In this document: one piece after another, positions 22,830 through 40,940 of the stretch | Position numbering within the stretch: position 1 is the first letter of the stretch | Layout of the letters: the number at the start of each line of letters is the position of its first letter | Assembly: GCF_958295425.1 (NCBI RefSeq) | Contig: NC_081146.1 | Location: forward strand, 8,629,485 to 8,693,484 | Origin: Solea solea | Taxonomy: Eukaryota; Chordata; Actinopteri; Pleuronectiformes; Soleidae | Direction: 5' to 3' | DNA length: 64,000 nt | The notes under the pieces: generated by a model | What the model was told of the DNA's origin: nothing | What the model saw: the letters and a program-made list of their open reading frames with translations, nothing else | Database searches by the model: none | Translations under genes and position numbers: made by a program

Positions 22830-25177
22830 AATAATAATAATAATCATCATTATATAATAAGTCAATATCAATGTGTGAATGTTTGAAGAAACCAATACAT
22901 TGTGGTTTCAAACTTTGTTAAACTTTTAATTTCCCCCTATTTCAGTGTAAAAAACAATCCACACATCTGACATTGTCACAGAAAAATGACTCTTTTTACA
23001 GCCTGAGCATAGTGGAGCTATTGCATGATATTACATCACTTTGGTCAACATCTGACTTGTCCTCTTGTTGCAAGTTTGTCCCAAAGTTCACTCATCATTG
23101 TATGATTCAACTCTTTCTGATACAAATGCAGTAGTTACAGAGTAAATCACAAGTTTTGTAAAATGTTTCATTTTAAATCCATGTTACCTTTCCTGGAGTT
23201 CCAGGCGTCCCACTTGGCTTTTCCTTTCATGTCAAACAATCCTGGTCGATCTACAGTGTTGTCAAAGCAAACAGAGGGGGTGAAACATTCAGAATGTAGG
23301 GGAACAGCACTGTAAGTGAGTCCGTTATCCTGGAGCGAGTCATACCGGTGTTAACATCTCCAACCGTTGCCTGCTTGTAAAGCCCATAGAGGTCCAGCAA
23401 CTCCTGGTCCGTGGGCTTCGTCTTCACAGTCTTCACATCCTCCGCCATCTTGTCGAACTCTGCCTGCAGGTCACAGAGAGGAGACACAGGCAACTAAATC
23501 CTACGAGACTGCAGCAGTTTTGTTGAGCACATGGTTGCAAAGTGTGATGGGGGAGCCCAGCCGATGCTGTCTGTCTGGTGCAGTAAAAGTGAGTATGAAA
23601 ATTAGGGATGGGAATCAGCATCGGTCCAGTACTGGCCAAAATCACTGGATCAGATATCAGACAGATAAAAATGTAAAAATCTTATATATCTCAAGCTTCA
23701 CTATGCACAGGCAGCATGAAATGTAAATAAAAATCAGCAAAAGCATTTTAGCCGAGTCATGTTTGGGCTGTTCATTTCTTCTTTTTGGGAGAACAATAAT
23801 TGTTACACAGTTTTTTGTGAGAATTATGTCTTTGAAATGTCTCGGCACAAATGTGTTGTTAACAGCTTCACACGTTCATAAATGGTCTAAAATGACTGTA
23901 TCAGACTAATATTGGTAGATACTCGAGTTTGCAATACCAGTAAGTGGTAATGAAAATGTGCATATTAATGAGTTACAAACAACACTGAATAAGAAATCGG
24001 TGCCTAGTTTTCCATTCATAGCGCGGAGCCTAGGAGAGCTATTGTTGCTCAAGCTGCAGGAAAACAATGGGCTGTTATTTGATGCCCCAGTGCTTTTGAG
24101 CCTGTTTGAATAATCTACTTGTCAATTGGATCTGGAGCATTGCGCAACAGATAATTATGGAGCATGGGAAACCCTTTAAGTACAGACAAACTTGTAACCC
24201 CTTCCATGTCACTATATTGGTCTTTGCAACACTTTTAGCCCAGGAGACTAAAACTTTACTCAACAATAAACGTGTCCTTACACCAACACAAAATTGCAAC
24301 TGATTCATTTCAACATCAGACTAATGGTGTATGCTCTAAATATGAAGTCATCTGGCAGCCACTTCAAAGATATGACTCATATCTTATCCAGCGTAACCTA
24401 GAATGACTGCAATAAAAAGCAGAGATGCACGATGTTGGACTTTTTGCCCATATCTGATATATTAGGAGTGTTTGGGCCAATGCCCAATACTGATATGACA
24501 TACTATATACGTACTTCCCTGTGCCAAAGAGGTTATTTAGTCTTCTGTAGTGAAATTAACATAATATTTTGTTGTAGTCATTTGTCATTTCATTTCACAT
24601 TTTACATTTTAAAGCCAATATCTGCCGATACAGATGTTGTGCAATCCTAATAAAAAGGCTACTATTTTTCATTTTTACACTCACAGAACCAACATTACTT
24701 TTGTTTTCTGAGACATTTTGTCGATTAGTTGTCCTGTTACCGAGGACACTGGCTGAAAAATAGTGCTAATTTCTCTGCACATGCATCTCTTTTTATGTAT
24801 ATGAATATTGTTCCTGTTGTTCCTGCTGCAGATATTAAGTCAAAATGTCTATTACATGTTTTATTCAAATGATTTCCAATAAGAACCTGCATGTTTTTAG
24901 GTAATACTGCTTTTATATACACCTTACGTTTGATTTTGTTCAGTAATCTTTAATAATCTGCAGATTACAATTAAGAGTGAACAGAGCTGAACGGTTCACA
25001 CCCGGTTTTCGTCTCATGAACCCTCAAAGATGGATGACGCCATGAGAAGGCGTGAGCAAGCGACCGCTACAACCGCTATTCATTTCACATCGATGATAAT
25101 AATCACACATCTGCGGTCAGAACAACCGAAAACATGACGCAACACAGCAGGAGGAAATGTTTTACCTGAAGAGACAT
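22574..25177 (-). CDS. acbd7: Acyl-CoA-binding protein (ACBD7-like)
   Basis: Exons 5'->3': 25177-25166 (only ATG TCT CTT CAG), 23463-23346, 23250-23188, 22647-22574; 267 nt, 88 aa plus stop. This is a single four-helix acyl-CoA-binding domain, full length for the family. Seen: start [29 protein letters not shown] with the conserved Tyr and Lys that contact the CoA ligand; GKAKWDAW; and the end ELIGKYGI. Family members bind long-chain acyl-CoA in the cytosol with high affinity and buffer or deliver it to enzymes. DBI is the alternative paralog. I prefer ACBD7 because the next genes are rpp38, nmt2 and fam171a1, its human neighbours, and because [11 protein letters not shown] is closer to ACBD7 as I recall it. 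No signal peptide or ankyrin repeats. Confidence 0.92.
22783..22845. repeat. (TTA)n / (AAT)n compound microsatellite
   Basis: About 43 bp of TTA/TAT repeat followed after a short gap by AAT repeats of opposite sense, so the two halves can pair. It lies in the last intron of the acbd7-like gene. Confidence 0.9.
24420..24655. repeat. Degenerate DNA-transposon remnant
   Basis: Edges AGAGATGCACGATGTTGG and GTTGTGCAATCCTAATAAA, with CAATATCTGCCGATACAGAT inside. This is the style of the dispersed fish repeat reading 'gatgcacgatat ... gtgcatccctaat'. It lies in the first intron of the acbd7-like gene. Confidence 0.45.
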
Positions 25178-25345
25178 TTTAGCAGGTTGCAGACTTGTCG
25201 TAGTTCAGATGAATGTGCCTCTGCGGACTGTGAGACTTCACCGGGCAGCTGTTCTGTCACTGACTGCAGCTCCACACACAGGCCTGAGGAGGAGGAAGAG
25301 GAAGAGGAGGGAACAGAGCTCTGTGCAGGAGCTGATTGGCTGCCT
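25178..25345 (-). promoter_or_regulatory. acbd7: Probable acbd7 promoter / 5' UTR with inverted CCAAT box
   Basis: ATTGG at 25335-25339 is a CCAAT box on the minus strand about 160 bp before the ATG. A GAGGA-rich purine tract covers about 25287-25312. No TATA box seen. Start site not determined. Confidence 0.35.
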
Positions 25346-25369
25346 GTCACACACACACACTGGTTTCAC

Positions 25370-25460
25370 ATAGATATAATACATTCCCTAAGCCCCTTAC
25401 CCTAACCTTAACCATCACAACTAAGTGCCTTGTGTCCCCACAAGGTCAAAATGTCCTACG
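25370..25460. repeat. CTAACC-rich repeat of the (CA)n-associated family
   Basis: Reads TTACCCTAACCTTAACCATC then TGTCCCCACAAGGTC. Related pieces occur at 26100-26185, 39080-39235 and 47200-47480, usually beside (CA)n and containing 'taggaccaggtttt'. Telomere-like words here are part of this repeat, not a telomere. Confidence 0.5.
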
Positions 25461-25619
25461 TTAATAACAAACAGGTAATAAAACACTATATAGTATGGTA
25501 AATACAACAGTGAAGTGTAGAAGTACGGACACTGAAAGTAAAGTTTGTAAGAAAGAAAGAAACAAAAACACTCTGTATAGTAATAAATAACAGGGAATGG
25601 TTATAAAAGTTTTGACATT

Positions 25620-25752
25620 CACACATCTGTTATACTCATTCACACACTGCAACATGGGGTTAAATGTCTTGCTCAAGGACACATATAGACCAGCAGAGCC
25701 AGGAATTTAACCCACAACCTTCCAGTTGAAAGACAGCTTGAGCCACCATGAC
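25620..25752 (-). repeat. tRNA-derived SINE, partial
   Basis: Contains CATTCACACACTGCAACATG, GGGGTTAAATGTCTTGC and AGCCAGGAATTTAACCCAC. It is nearly the same text as 33260-33400, in the same orientation, but truncated. Confidence 0.65.
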
Positions 25753-26321
25753 TCAATCCTAACTCCTCATGTTTTTAATACTTTTACTTCTAAAACTTAA
25801 AACGCCCCATATGCGACTGACTATATGACCTATGCCTATACGCGGCTCTGCACACGCTTGTACAGCAGAAAGGACACTCATAGACATTATTATATATCCC
25901 TAACTCCTTCCTCTGGTGGAAAATCAGAAATACTGTTCTACTGTATATACCTGGGTATGTGATCGGAGCCGAATTTTGACCGGAGTGCATAGAAAATTAA
26001 ACAAATAACAAAAATAATAATTAGAGTGACCTCTTGCTCCATCTTAATCTAATTTCACTATACCAGTGTGTAAAGTATTAAAATTAACCGAACAACAATT
26101 TAATTCTTAGCCCTAAAATTAACCAGTTACTCAGAATAGAGTTTCTCTCCCATTAGGACCAGGTTTTCATGAGGACTACAAGACTAAAACCACAGCAGTA
26201 AAACACACCAGACAGACACATACAGTTTCTCACCTAATCACTAAAAAGAGTGATGTACTCAGGTCACATCTGCACACATTACAATCATGTAATGCATTTA
26301 ACAGTCTTATCTTATCTTCAC
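25753..26321. other. Intergenic, repeat remnants
   Basis: No convincing exon apart from the weak terminal-exon option at 26259-26269. Holds a CTAACC/'attaggaccaggttttc' repeat piece at about 26100-26185. Confidence 0.4.
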
Positions 26322-26538
26322 CTATTTGTGTGAAGGTCAAGGCGCGAGTGTCCTCTCTGTAATAAATCAACAAGATCAGTGGGAAAATGATGAAGAAAAA
26401 GATATAAAAAATATGAGATAAGATGTTGTTAAGACAACAATGGATTTAAGATAGAGATGTTCTAAAACCTGTACCATTTTGTAATCCAGTGAGGCTCCTG
26501 AATCCACTGCAGCAGGTCGTCTTCTTCTACACAGCGCA
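26322..26538 (-). CDS. Two candidate exons of an unrecognised small gene
   Basis: Exon 26538-26469 (70 bp) reads x|V R C V E E D D L L Q W I Q E P H W, then I T K W Y and half a codon. Exon 26356-26322 (35 bp) completes that codon and reads EDTRALTFTQI. Splice sites: acceptor ATCAAAG, donor CAG|GTTTTA, acceptor TTTATTACAG, donor TAG|GTGAAG. Phases join without a stop. A possible first exon is 26955-26940 (ATG, five codons, phase 1), and a possible last exon runs from 26269 to a TGA at 26259-26261; both are weak. No family recognised and no link in frame to acbd7 or rpp38. It may be a small gene, a decayed one, or chance. Confidence 0.35.
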
Positions 26539-26649
26539 CTTTGATAAAAAAGCACATAAGATCAAGGAACATCATATGAAAGGTCAAAAGCTTTAGTCCC
26601 ATCATACGGAAAGTCATGACAGTCTCAAAGCAAGCTTTTAAAAATTATT

Positions 26650-26935
26650 TATTTATCCCTTTTTTATTTTATATAAAGCAAAAACATTAAGGCCCAAGCA
26701 CTGACTGGTGGTGAGAAGGACCTTTAGTAGCCACACTAATTACTCTGCTTTCTGCTTTCTCGGCCTCGTCTCGGACTCGTTGCTTCAAAGACACTTTTTT
26801 TATTACTTGAGTGCATGTTTGAGGACCTCAAACTCAGTGACCATCATGACCTGAGAAATATTTCATATGGTCAATCCATTCTACGATGATAAGCTGCAAA
26901 GCAGTGCATTGCGCTACCTACTGGCAACAGGAAGT
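26650..26935 (-). repeat. Probable dispersed repeat containing a GGTAGCGCAATG-type block
   Basis: On minus, GCCAGTAGGTAGCGCAATG and then GGTCATGATGGTCACTGAG resemble a common fish repeat with 'agtaggtggcgctatg'. Ends not defined. Confidence 0.35.
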
Positions 26936-27000
26936 ATACCTTCAGGAACAAACATTGTTTAATTTACATGTAGCTTTCAGGGTGTGGTTTACATTTGCTA

Positions 27001-27300
27001 TACGACAACGACTACTACTACTTCTACTACTACTATTACTGCTACTGCTACTGCTACTACTACTACTTATAATAATAATAACACTATTACTACTCTACTA
27101 CTACTACCACTACTACTACAACTACACTATTACTGCTACTACTACTACTACTACTACTACTACAAAACTGGTACTGCTGCTGCTGCTACTACTACTACTA
27201 CTACACTATTACTGCTACTGCGACTTCTAATAATTATATAGTAGTAGTAGTTATAATAACAACCACAACAACAATACTACTAATAATAATAATAATAATT
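27001..27300. repeat. Compound trinucleotide array (CTA/TAC/CTG/AAT)n
   Basis: About 300 bp of nearly pure trinucleotide repeats: TAC/CTA runs, GCTACT and TGCTGC variants, AAT runs, then an inverted GTAGTAGTAG stretch. It has long open frames in several phases because the period is three, but these are not genes. Confidence 0.9.
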
Positions 27301-27539
27301 TGATCCAATGGAATTTCTATTTTTTCTTGTGTTGTATTTATTGCAGGTTTCCACACATGCACAAGTCTGTAAGTCTTATTTTCAGCTCGTCAAACTCCAC
27401 AAATGTTCCTTTACAAATTACGTTCAGTTGGATTATTCGTGTCATACACTGGTATATTAGGACGTTATTGAATCTGTACTCTATAAAAAGTAAATATTCT
27501 GGATGTAGTACTGCCCTTTGGCCACTGGTCGGCACTCTA

Positions 27540-27671
27540 CGGCGTTTTTAAATAAAGTTGTCTCGATTCAAAAAACATGGCGGTCTGTTGTGTGGTCTCA
27601 TGTGGATGATGAAGACGTAAACTCTTCTGATATTGTGGCTTTAAAGTGATTTTTGCTGCGTTCAAACTCAG
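27540..27671 (+). promoter_or_regulatory. rpp38: Probable rpp38 promoter and non-coding first exon
   Basis: The coding exon begins after an acceptor (TTTTCAG|AC at 28234), so an upstream exon is needed. AAACTCAG|GTAAAG at 27671 is a good donor, preceded by AACATGGCGGTCTG. Start site not determined. Confidence 0.45.
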
Positions 27672-28236
27672 GTAAAGTATCGTCTAGTGTTTGTCGTGTT
27701 TGTGGTTGAGTGTTAAAATGTCCACACAGGTTTGAACGAGGAGTTTAAATTTGCACAAAAACCAGCAAGTGAAGAAGACTCACTCGCATCGTTTACAAGT
27801 GTAAATAAAACGAAATACCAAAAAATACTGTTATAACGTTGCGTCACCTCCTCTTGTATACTATATAAATATTTTTAATCTATTTTAAATGTTTCTTTTC
27901 TTTCAAATCTGATTATATTTATTTTATTTAAATATAATCCGATCTATTCCATTGGATTATGATAATTGTAAAAAAAGTAATCATTTTCTGAATATCATAA
28001 TTTATCACCAAATCTATAACCAATATTGGAGAAAAAAAGTAAAATATTTCCTTGTACTGCAGCAGAAAAAAACACCCAGTTTAATATAAGTAGCTCATTT
28101 GTACTGCATGTACTTAATTAAAATACAATAAAATTAAATACAATTGAAACAAATATTATTTTCACCTCTGTGCAACTTCTGTAATTTTAGTGAAATAATG
28201 AGTGTTTGACTTAATGTGTTATGCCCGTTTTCAGAC

Positions 28237-29046
28237 ATGGCCACTCCAAGAAAGCAAAGTAAAAAGGAAACTAAAAAGTACATTCCAACTAAGACGTCTC
28301 TCACCTCACCCTTCACCCCGACATGGAGCCCACTCCCCCAGGAAGACATGCAGTTCATCCTGAAAACACTGAAGGACAAGCTGACCTCCATGGGTCTTGA
28401 GAAGAAGGAGGTGAAATTTTTCCAGCCATGGAGGAAAAAGAAGGAGCAGAAAGTTGCTGCTGTCATGACAGAACCTGCTGTCCAGGCACAGGATGCTCCC
28501 AAAAACGGCTGGACGGATGTGGCAGCCAGACGACAGCTAGCTATTGGCATCAACGAAGTCACCAAGGCTCTGGAGAGAAATGAGCTCAAGCTGGTGCTGG
28601 TGTGCAAGTCTGTAAAACCCAGTCACATGACAAGTCACCTGATTCCGCTGAGTGCAACGAGGGGAGTGCCGGCGTGCCAGGTGCCTCGTCTGAGTTTGAG
28701 CGTGTCTGAGCCACTGGGGCTGAAAAGTGTCCTCGCACTGGGATTCAGACAGTGTCCCTCCAGTGGTGAGGAGGTCTTCAATGACACTGTTGATGCCATT
28801 ATGCCCAGAGTGCCTCCACTCAATGTTGCATGGCTACCTGTTAAAGCACCCACTCTCAAACCTGAGGGTCCTGAAGACACCGAGGAGACAGAGACTGGAG
28901 ACAAGAGAGGACTGAAAAGGAAGATGGAGAGTGAAGGTGAGGAGGTCACAGTGTCTCCCTCCTCCTGCTCTCTGCTGCCTCTCACAGTGAAGAGAATAGT
29001 TCCCAACCCTGCAAAGCAAAGAAAAAGTAAAGTTAAGAAGAAATAG
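28237..29046 (+). CDS. rpp38: Ribonuclease P/MRP protein subunit p38
   Basis: A single coding exon of 269 aa; the human protein is 283 aa. ATG at 28237 lies two bases after the acceptor at 28234; the ATG at 28216 is intronic. The protein is a subunit of nuclear RNase P (tRNA 5' maturation) and RNase MRP and binds the RNA through an L7Ae/L30e-type fold. Seen: a basic N-terminus (MATPRKQSKKETKK) and an L7Ae-like core at about residues 100-190, with GINEVTKALERNELKLVLVC, then the loop before LIPLSATRGVPAC and GLKSVLALGF. An acidic stretch and a lysine-rich C-terminus (KQRKSKVKKK, nuclear/nucleolar targeting) follow. It lies between the acbd7-like gene and nmt2 in the human 10p13 order. Confidence 0.95.
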   Translation: MATPRKQSKKETKKYIPTKTSLTSPFTPTWSPLPQEDMQFILKTLKDKLTSMGLEKKEVKFFQPWRKKKEQKVAAVMTEPAVQAQDAPKNGWTDVAARRQLAIGINEVTKALERNELKLVLVCKSVKPSHMTSHLIPLSATRGVPACQVPRLSLSVSEPLGLKSVLALGFRQCPSSGEEVFNDTVDAIMPRVPPLNVAWLPVKAPTLKPEGPEDTEETETGDKRGLKRKMESEGEEVTVSPSSCSLLPLTVKRIVPNPAKQRKSKVKKK

Positions 29047-29845
29047 CCCTTATATTTAAAGAGAAAACCTGTGTAGATACTAAATGGACCATTCCTGTGT
29101 TTCTGCACGTTTTACTTTGTGGCTTGTGACCACTTTTAGACATGGTCATAGTTTAGGGTAAAAATGTGAAAGAGGTTTGTCTGACATTTCAAGCAGTCAT
29201 TAGTTAATTATCATTCAGCATATTTTGCAGAGTAGCCCATGACGGCTTGAAATTTGATTTTGAGCTTATGAAGCTTTTACTCGTCTTTGGTTTTTTACCT
29301 CACGGTTGAACAACCCATGAAAAATGTCTCAGTGGGATCTGAGAAATTTTGTTGCACATATTTATTTAACTGACAAAAATATCAGATTAATCGATAATGA
29401 AAATATTTGTTACCTGCCTTTTTATTGCATGAAAATGAAACTGGCTTTTTTTTTTTTACTTGAGCTCAAAAAGGAGCAGACATGTATCTAAGCCAAATTA
29501 CTATTGGCTGGGTACGGGATCAACATGGTTAGGTCTTAAATTTTGTTCATAATTCACCATAATATACTCAGAGGAAGCAATTATTGGATGGAAACGTGGG
29601 GAATTCTGATCGTAGTCACACTGTGTAGACATGTTTATATGCCTTAAAATAGATGACTGTCCTATTGGATATGGGAACATTCTACTACATAATGTAAACA
29701 CCATGATCTAAATAATGTCTTATTTGGATAAAGTCAGTATTTACATTATTGTATCCATGTTTATTTGGTGTGAGAAGATTTGACTTACTTGTGCTCTACA
29801 GTTGTTTGTGGTTGAAGTTTACAATAAAGACACAAGAATGAACCA
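29047..29845 (+). other. rpp38: rpp38 3' UTR
   Basis: Runs from the TAG at 29044-29046 to an AATAAA at 29823-29828 within ACAATAAAGACACAAG. The cleavage site, about 29840-29850, is inferred. Confidence 0.6.
29823..29828 (+). promoter_or_regulatory. rpp38: Poly(A) signal of rpp38
   Basis: AATAAA followed by a U/GU-rich stretch (CTCGTGTTCCTTTTGT) 25-40 bases on. Confidence 0.65.
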
Positions 29846-29859
29846 CAGACGTCACTCGT

Positions 29860-32602
29860 GTTCCTTTTGTAAAGTGAGTTTATTCAATCAAACATCCATG
29901 CTGGTATAGCCGACGTGTATTGAAACGGATTGTTATTTGCGTGTGGTCATGTCTATATGTGATGCTGGTACATGTTCATCAGCTTGTTCCACAGCTTACA
30001 ATGGATCTGACTAAAAATATCAGTCTTCAGTTAGAGAAAGCTGTATGCTGATTCAAAAGTACAACCTGCTCACCCCATCCCCAAAATCTCTGGAAACAAA
30101 TCTTTTAAATAAGGCAGGTAATTTGGGTCAAGTTCTCACTAAAGGGTGTAGCTAGTAACATCAAGTCTAAAAATCAACACAGCAGCAAAAGTGACATGCT
30201 CAAGGTTCATTCAAACAGCTGCAGGCAACACATCTGTGACAGCCAAAATCCATGAGGCACACTCTTGACTCTGATATTCAGTGTTTTAAGTAATCCTGGT
30301 AAGTCCTATCAGTATGAATGTAACTCATTCAACCTTTCAGTGGTAGAAAAGAAATCTGAGCCCTGAAACATTGACTGTCCTTCGGTTCTTTGCTTGATAT
30401 TTATAAAGGGATGAGAGGGAAATCACATTACATACAGAAATGTCAACAACAAAAATGGCTGCAGCCTTTACCTCTTAAGTTATGCAGAGCAGTGAGAACA
30501 GGAAAACAAACGTAAAAAAAAAAAGACCATTAAAAAACCAATTATAATATTTTAAATAAACCATGATCAAACAAGAGGTCCATCAACAACTTCTCAGGAA
30601 ACATCCTGACAACGAAACATCTGTTTTGATGTCAGCCACCTAACTGGGAAGTTGAGGGAAATCCTGGAAATTAAGTGTAAGAATGACGTCTGAGAGACAT
30701 TTCGCAAAGTACAGTTATAAATATCAGAAGTGTTTCACGCATTTAGCTGCGCAACGCACTGAAAAAATAACCTACAGAATCATTTTCAGACACACAAAAT
30801 ACAGTACCATTAAAACAAATCAAGAGCAGTCAATAAAGAAACACACCTGGAAAAACAGGAAAAGCTCACATTTCAAACTGATGCAGATACTGATGCAAGC
30901 GTTGATTGTTGACTCAGCCACTAGACTCGGACTACATGCTGTTGGAAATGACTTTTGAGAGTTGTGCTCAATTCTCTTTAAGTCTTATTTAACTGAGACC
31001 TGGATTAAGGGCACACTGAGTGAGAGGATGGAATCGTTACGACACATTATGTTCAGAAATGCTTGCAACTGCAGACATGTACCTCAGCAGTTTTACAGTG
31101 ACAGCTTTTTTTGCTTTGCAACAGGCTACTTAAAATAAGGAGAGAGAACCGCGGCAACAAATGTAACAAAATAAAACAGAAACTGGCTGTTTTTAAAGTG
31201 ACGTAACTGAGAACATGTACTCCTTCAAAGCAAATAAGCACATTTTAAACCATAAAACTGTCTCCAGACCAACAACTGGACAATTTTGAAAATATTTTAG
31301 TACAAATTTTTTTTTGGTGTGTGTCCTGCTTATTGTTACTTACACTCACACATCTTTACTGACATCCAATTACTTCTATGCAGTTACTGTTTTTGTTATA
31401 ACAAAGATCAGTATGAACACATCAGTCACTATTACCAAATAACACATTTTATTGTGTTGTATTAAAAATATAATCTCTAGAAACAGTTTTATAATGTAAA
31501 AACAGCTTACATCCTTTGTGGAAACAATGAGTTTATACCATGTTCCACTTCCCTTTTTTTTTTTTTTAAATCTGGGTTATCCAACCCTTTTAGGACCTTT
31601 TGCTTGTTTAAGAACTAAAAAATTGTGCTTCGTTGATGTAATACATTCTTCTTAAATAACCACTGAAACCCATAAACAAACTCAGTGATGTCTACACTAC
31701 ATCAGAGGAAAAATACTTAGGACAAGGCCTCCCAGAACCTAAATGCACACTACAGGAATAAACATGATCTTAATGTACGAGAAACTATAAGTTTTTAACA
31801 AAAACATGTATGTATATCAAGTAACCAGTTGGATGACACCTTCCTTTTTTCTTTTTTCTTTTTTCTTTTTTTTTGTTACCTTTTTATGTGTTATTTGACA
31901 GTTTGTGTGTCTCTACTTGTGTGGAAAAAAATGAATGATTATAAAGTTATATTTTTCCAGAACACGTCTCATAAAAGGAAATGCCTCAGCATTTCTACAT
32001 CTACTGAGGCCCCAGCACAGTCAGCAGAGACACTTTAGACCACACTAATATGAGAACACGCGGGAATAATAACTGTTCAGTTGCTGTGACACAATAACTA
32101 TTTGTTTTTGACAGGATGACCAACAGAGAAACAGTTGCTAATAATATTTGACTGAGATTACTTGCTGATTATCATTTACATGTTTCCCTCAGTGAAATTA
32201 AATGACAGAAACGTCCTGTGTGACAAAGTGTCAGCTGAGGAAGAGCTAAACAAAATTTACAAATGTCAAGGCATCCTCTCGAATGTCACATTGGGTGAGT
32301 TTTTAAATGTGACTGTTCCTGTCTGGAGCATTGTACTGTATGAGTATCTCAGGCATAGCATGACTTCACATTCAGGATGTTGATGGTTTAGAGTTTTTTT
32401 TCAGCTCCAGGTGAACTGAGAATGTTATTTATGACACAAGTGCCCGGTTTGAACCGCCTTCCGGCCACCAGGTTGGTTTTTACTGTTGTAGATTTCGTTG
32501 TCTAGCTTGGGGCTACCTGTACGTCCAGGTAAGAAGTAGCCCGAGGTTCAGTGAGAACCTCTCCACCATCATGATTGAGAGTAGCCGCCGTGACGAGGCC
32601 TG
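29860..32602 (-). other. nmt2: nmt2 3' UTR
   Basis: A long gene-free stretch downstream of the nmt2 stop (32603-32605). On minus, AATAAA occurs at 29884-29879 (distal) and at 31453-31448 (possible proximal). No other exon or clear transposon recognised. It carries poly-T tracts at about 31552-31568 and 31845-31873. Confidence 0.55.
29879..29884 (-). promoter_or_regulatory. nmt2: Distal poly(A) signal of nmt2
   Basis: TTTATT on plus (AATAAA on minus), only 50 bp beyond the rpp38 signal on the opposite strand. Confidence 0.6.
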
Positions 32603-39719
<7,117 letters not shown>

Positions 39720-40940
39720 CACCAAAATGTTTGAAAAAAACAGTCAGTTGCCGTATGACAGAGATCACTGGCATCAGACTAGGGATGGAAAAAACAAAGA
39801 GAATACCGGAGGAAACCGCACCATCTAGAGGCCAGTCGAGGAATAACAGAGCCACACTCCCACTTTTTTTTCTTTCTTTTTTTTTTACATTGAAATACTG
39901 TAGGTCTAGTCTAGTAGTGCCTGTGGTCATCTAATATTAGGATACAAGAACTACTGGTTATTAATTTGGAGCAGAACTGGCTGAATAGGCCTCCCCAACT
40001 AGCATCGGTCTTGGGAGAGCATTTACGTCAATTACAATCAGGTATGTGGATGGAATGTGGCTGATATTTTTGCAGGAAAAGTACATGTGCTATGTTGTGA
40101 TATTCAATAAAATAAAAAGAACTTTTGCTGCTAAGAATATTAACTAAGTACTAAGTACATCCAAGGATGCCACACATGCAGTCCCTTCATGGAACAACTG
40201 TGGCCTTCAGCCTGGAGCCGATGTCATCCAACCTTCACTGGGTGTTTTGACCCTTAACCGTGACACCCACCAGTTGGCAGGTCTGCACTGGTGGCCAAAT
40301 CACTGCCCATCTGCTCTCCTCCTCCTTGTTTGTGCTAGAGCCAGCAATGGGCTCTTTTTCCTGCTTCTCCAATCCTGCTCACACCTGTCTTCCATCCTCT
40401 TTCTCTGATATTCCAAGTGCCGTAAGTGCTGTCCACACAGACTGTGCTGGGAATCCTCTACACCCTACTTCTACGGGAAACAGCTCCATCCTTTCTCTCT
40501 GCACGCCTGGACAAGGTCTTGGTATTTTATTTACTTACAAATATATCAACGTGTAATAACTGTATAATATAAAATCTAGGGGGAAAAAAATCTCCCTCAA
40601 ACATTAAGTATTATTTGTAGTGGTTTTATCTTTATAGACATCTTGCATCACTTAAGTTATTTTTTGTCTCCTTGTGGTGATTATGTCACTCTGTGTAGTT
40701 GTTTTGTGTTGTGGTTGGTCTTAAATTGTTGTCGTTTTGTTAATCATGTTTGTTTCTTTGTATTCTTTTGGAAACTGACTGACTCTGTGCCACTGTTGCC
40801 TCCATGGTGCCAATAAGCTCAATGCACACAATGCATGACACCATCAAACTGTCCATTACTCCCTGCAATTAACTGTTTATGCACTCTCAGCTTACAAATG
40901 TACATATTTATTCAAGTATACAAACACCGACACATTCTTC
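39720..40940. other. Intergenic between nmt2 and fam171a1
   Basis: Includes the nmt2 promoter side (no TATA box recognised). The stretch at 40190-40520, with fragments like GACACCCACCAGTTGGCAGG, looks like a decayed coding retroelement but could not be assigned. Confidence 0.4.

Noticed and set aside
26886..27241. Long open frames of poly-Leu or poly-Thr type
   Set aside because: They are translations of the triplet microsatellite, open in several phases because the repeat period is three.
28635..29108. 157-codon minus-strand open frame
   Set aside because: Antisense shadow of the rpp38 coding exon.
40190..40520. Possible decayed retroelement coding fragment
   Set aside because: Blocks feel familiar from fish repeats, but no conserved reverse-transcriptase or endonuclease motif could be read in any frame, so it is not annotated as an element.
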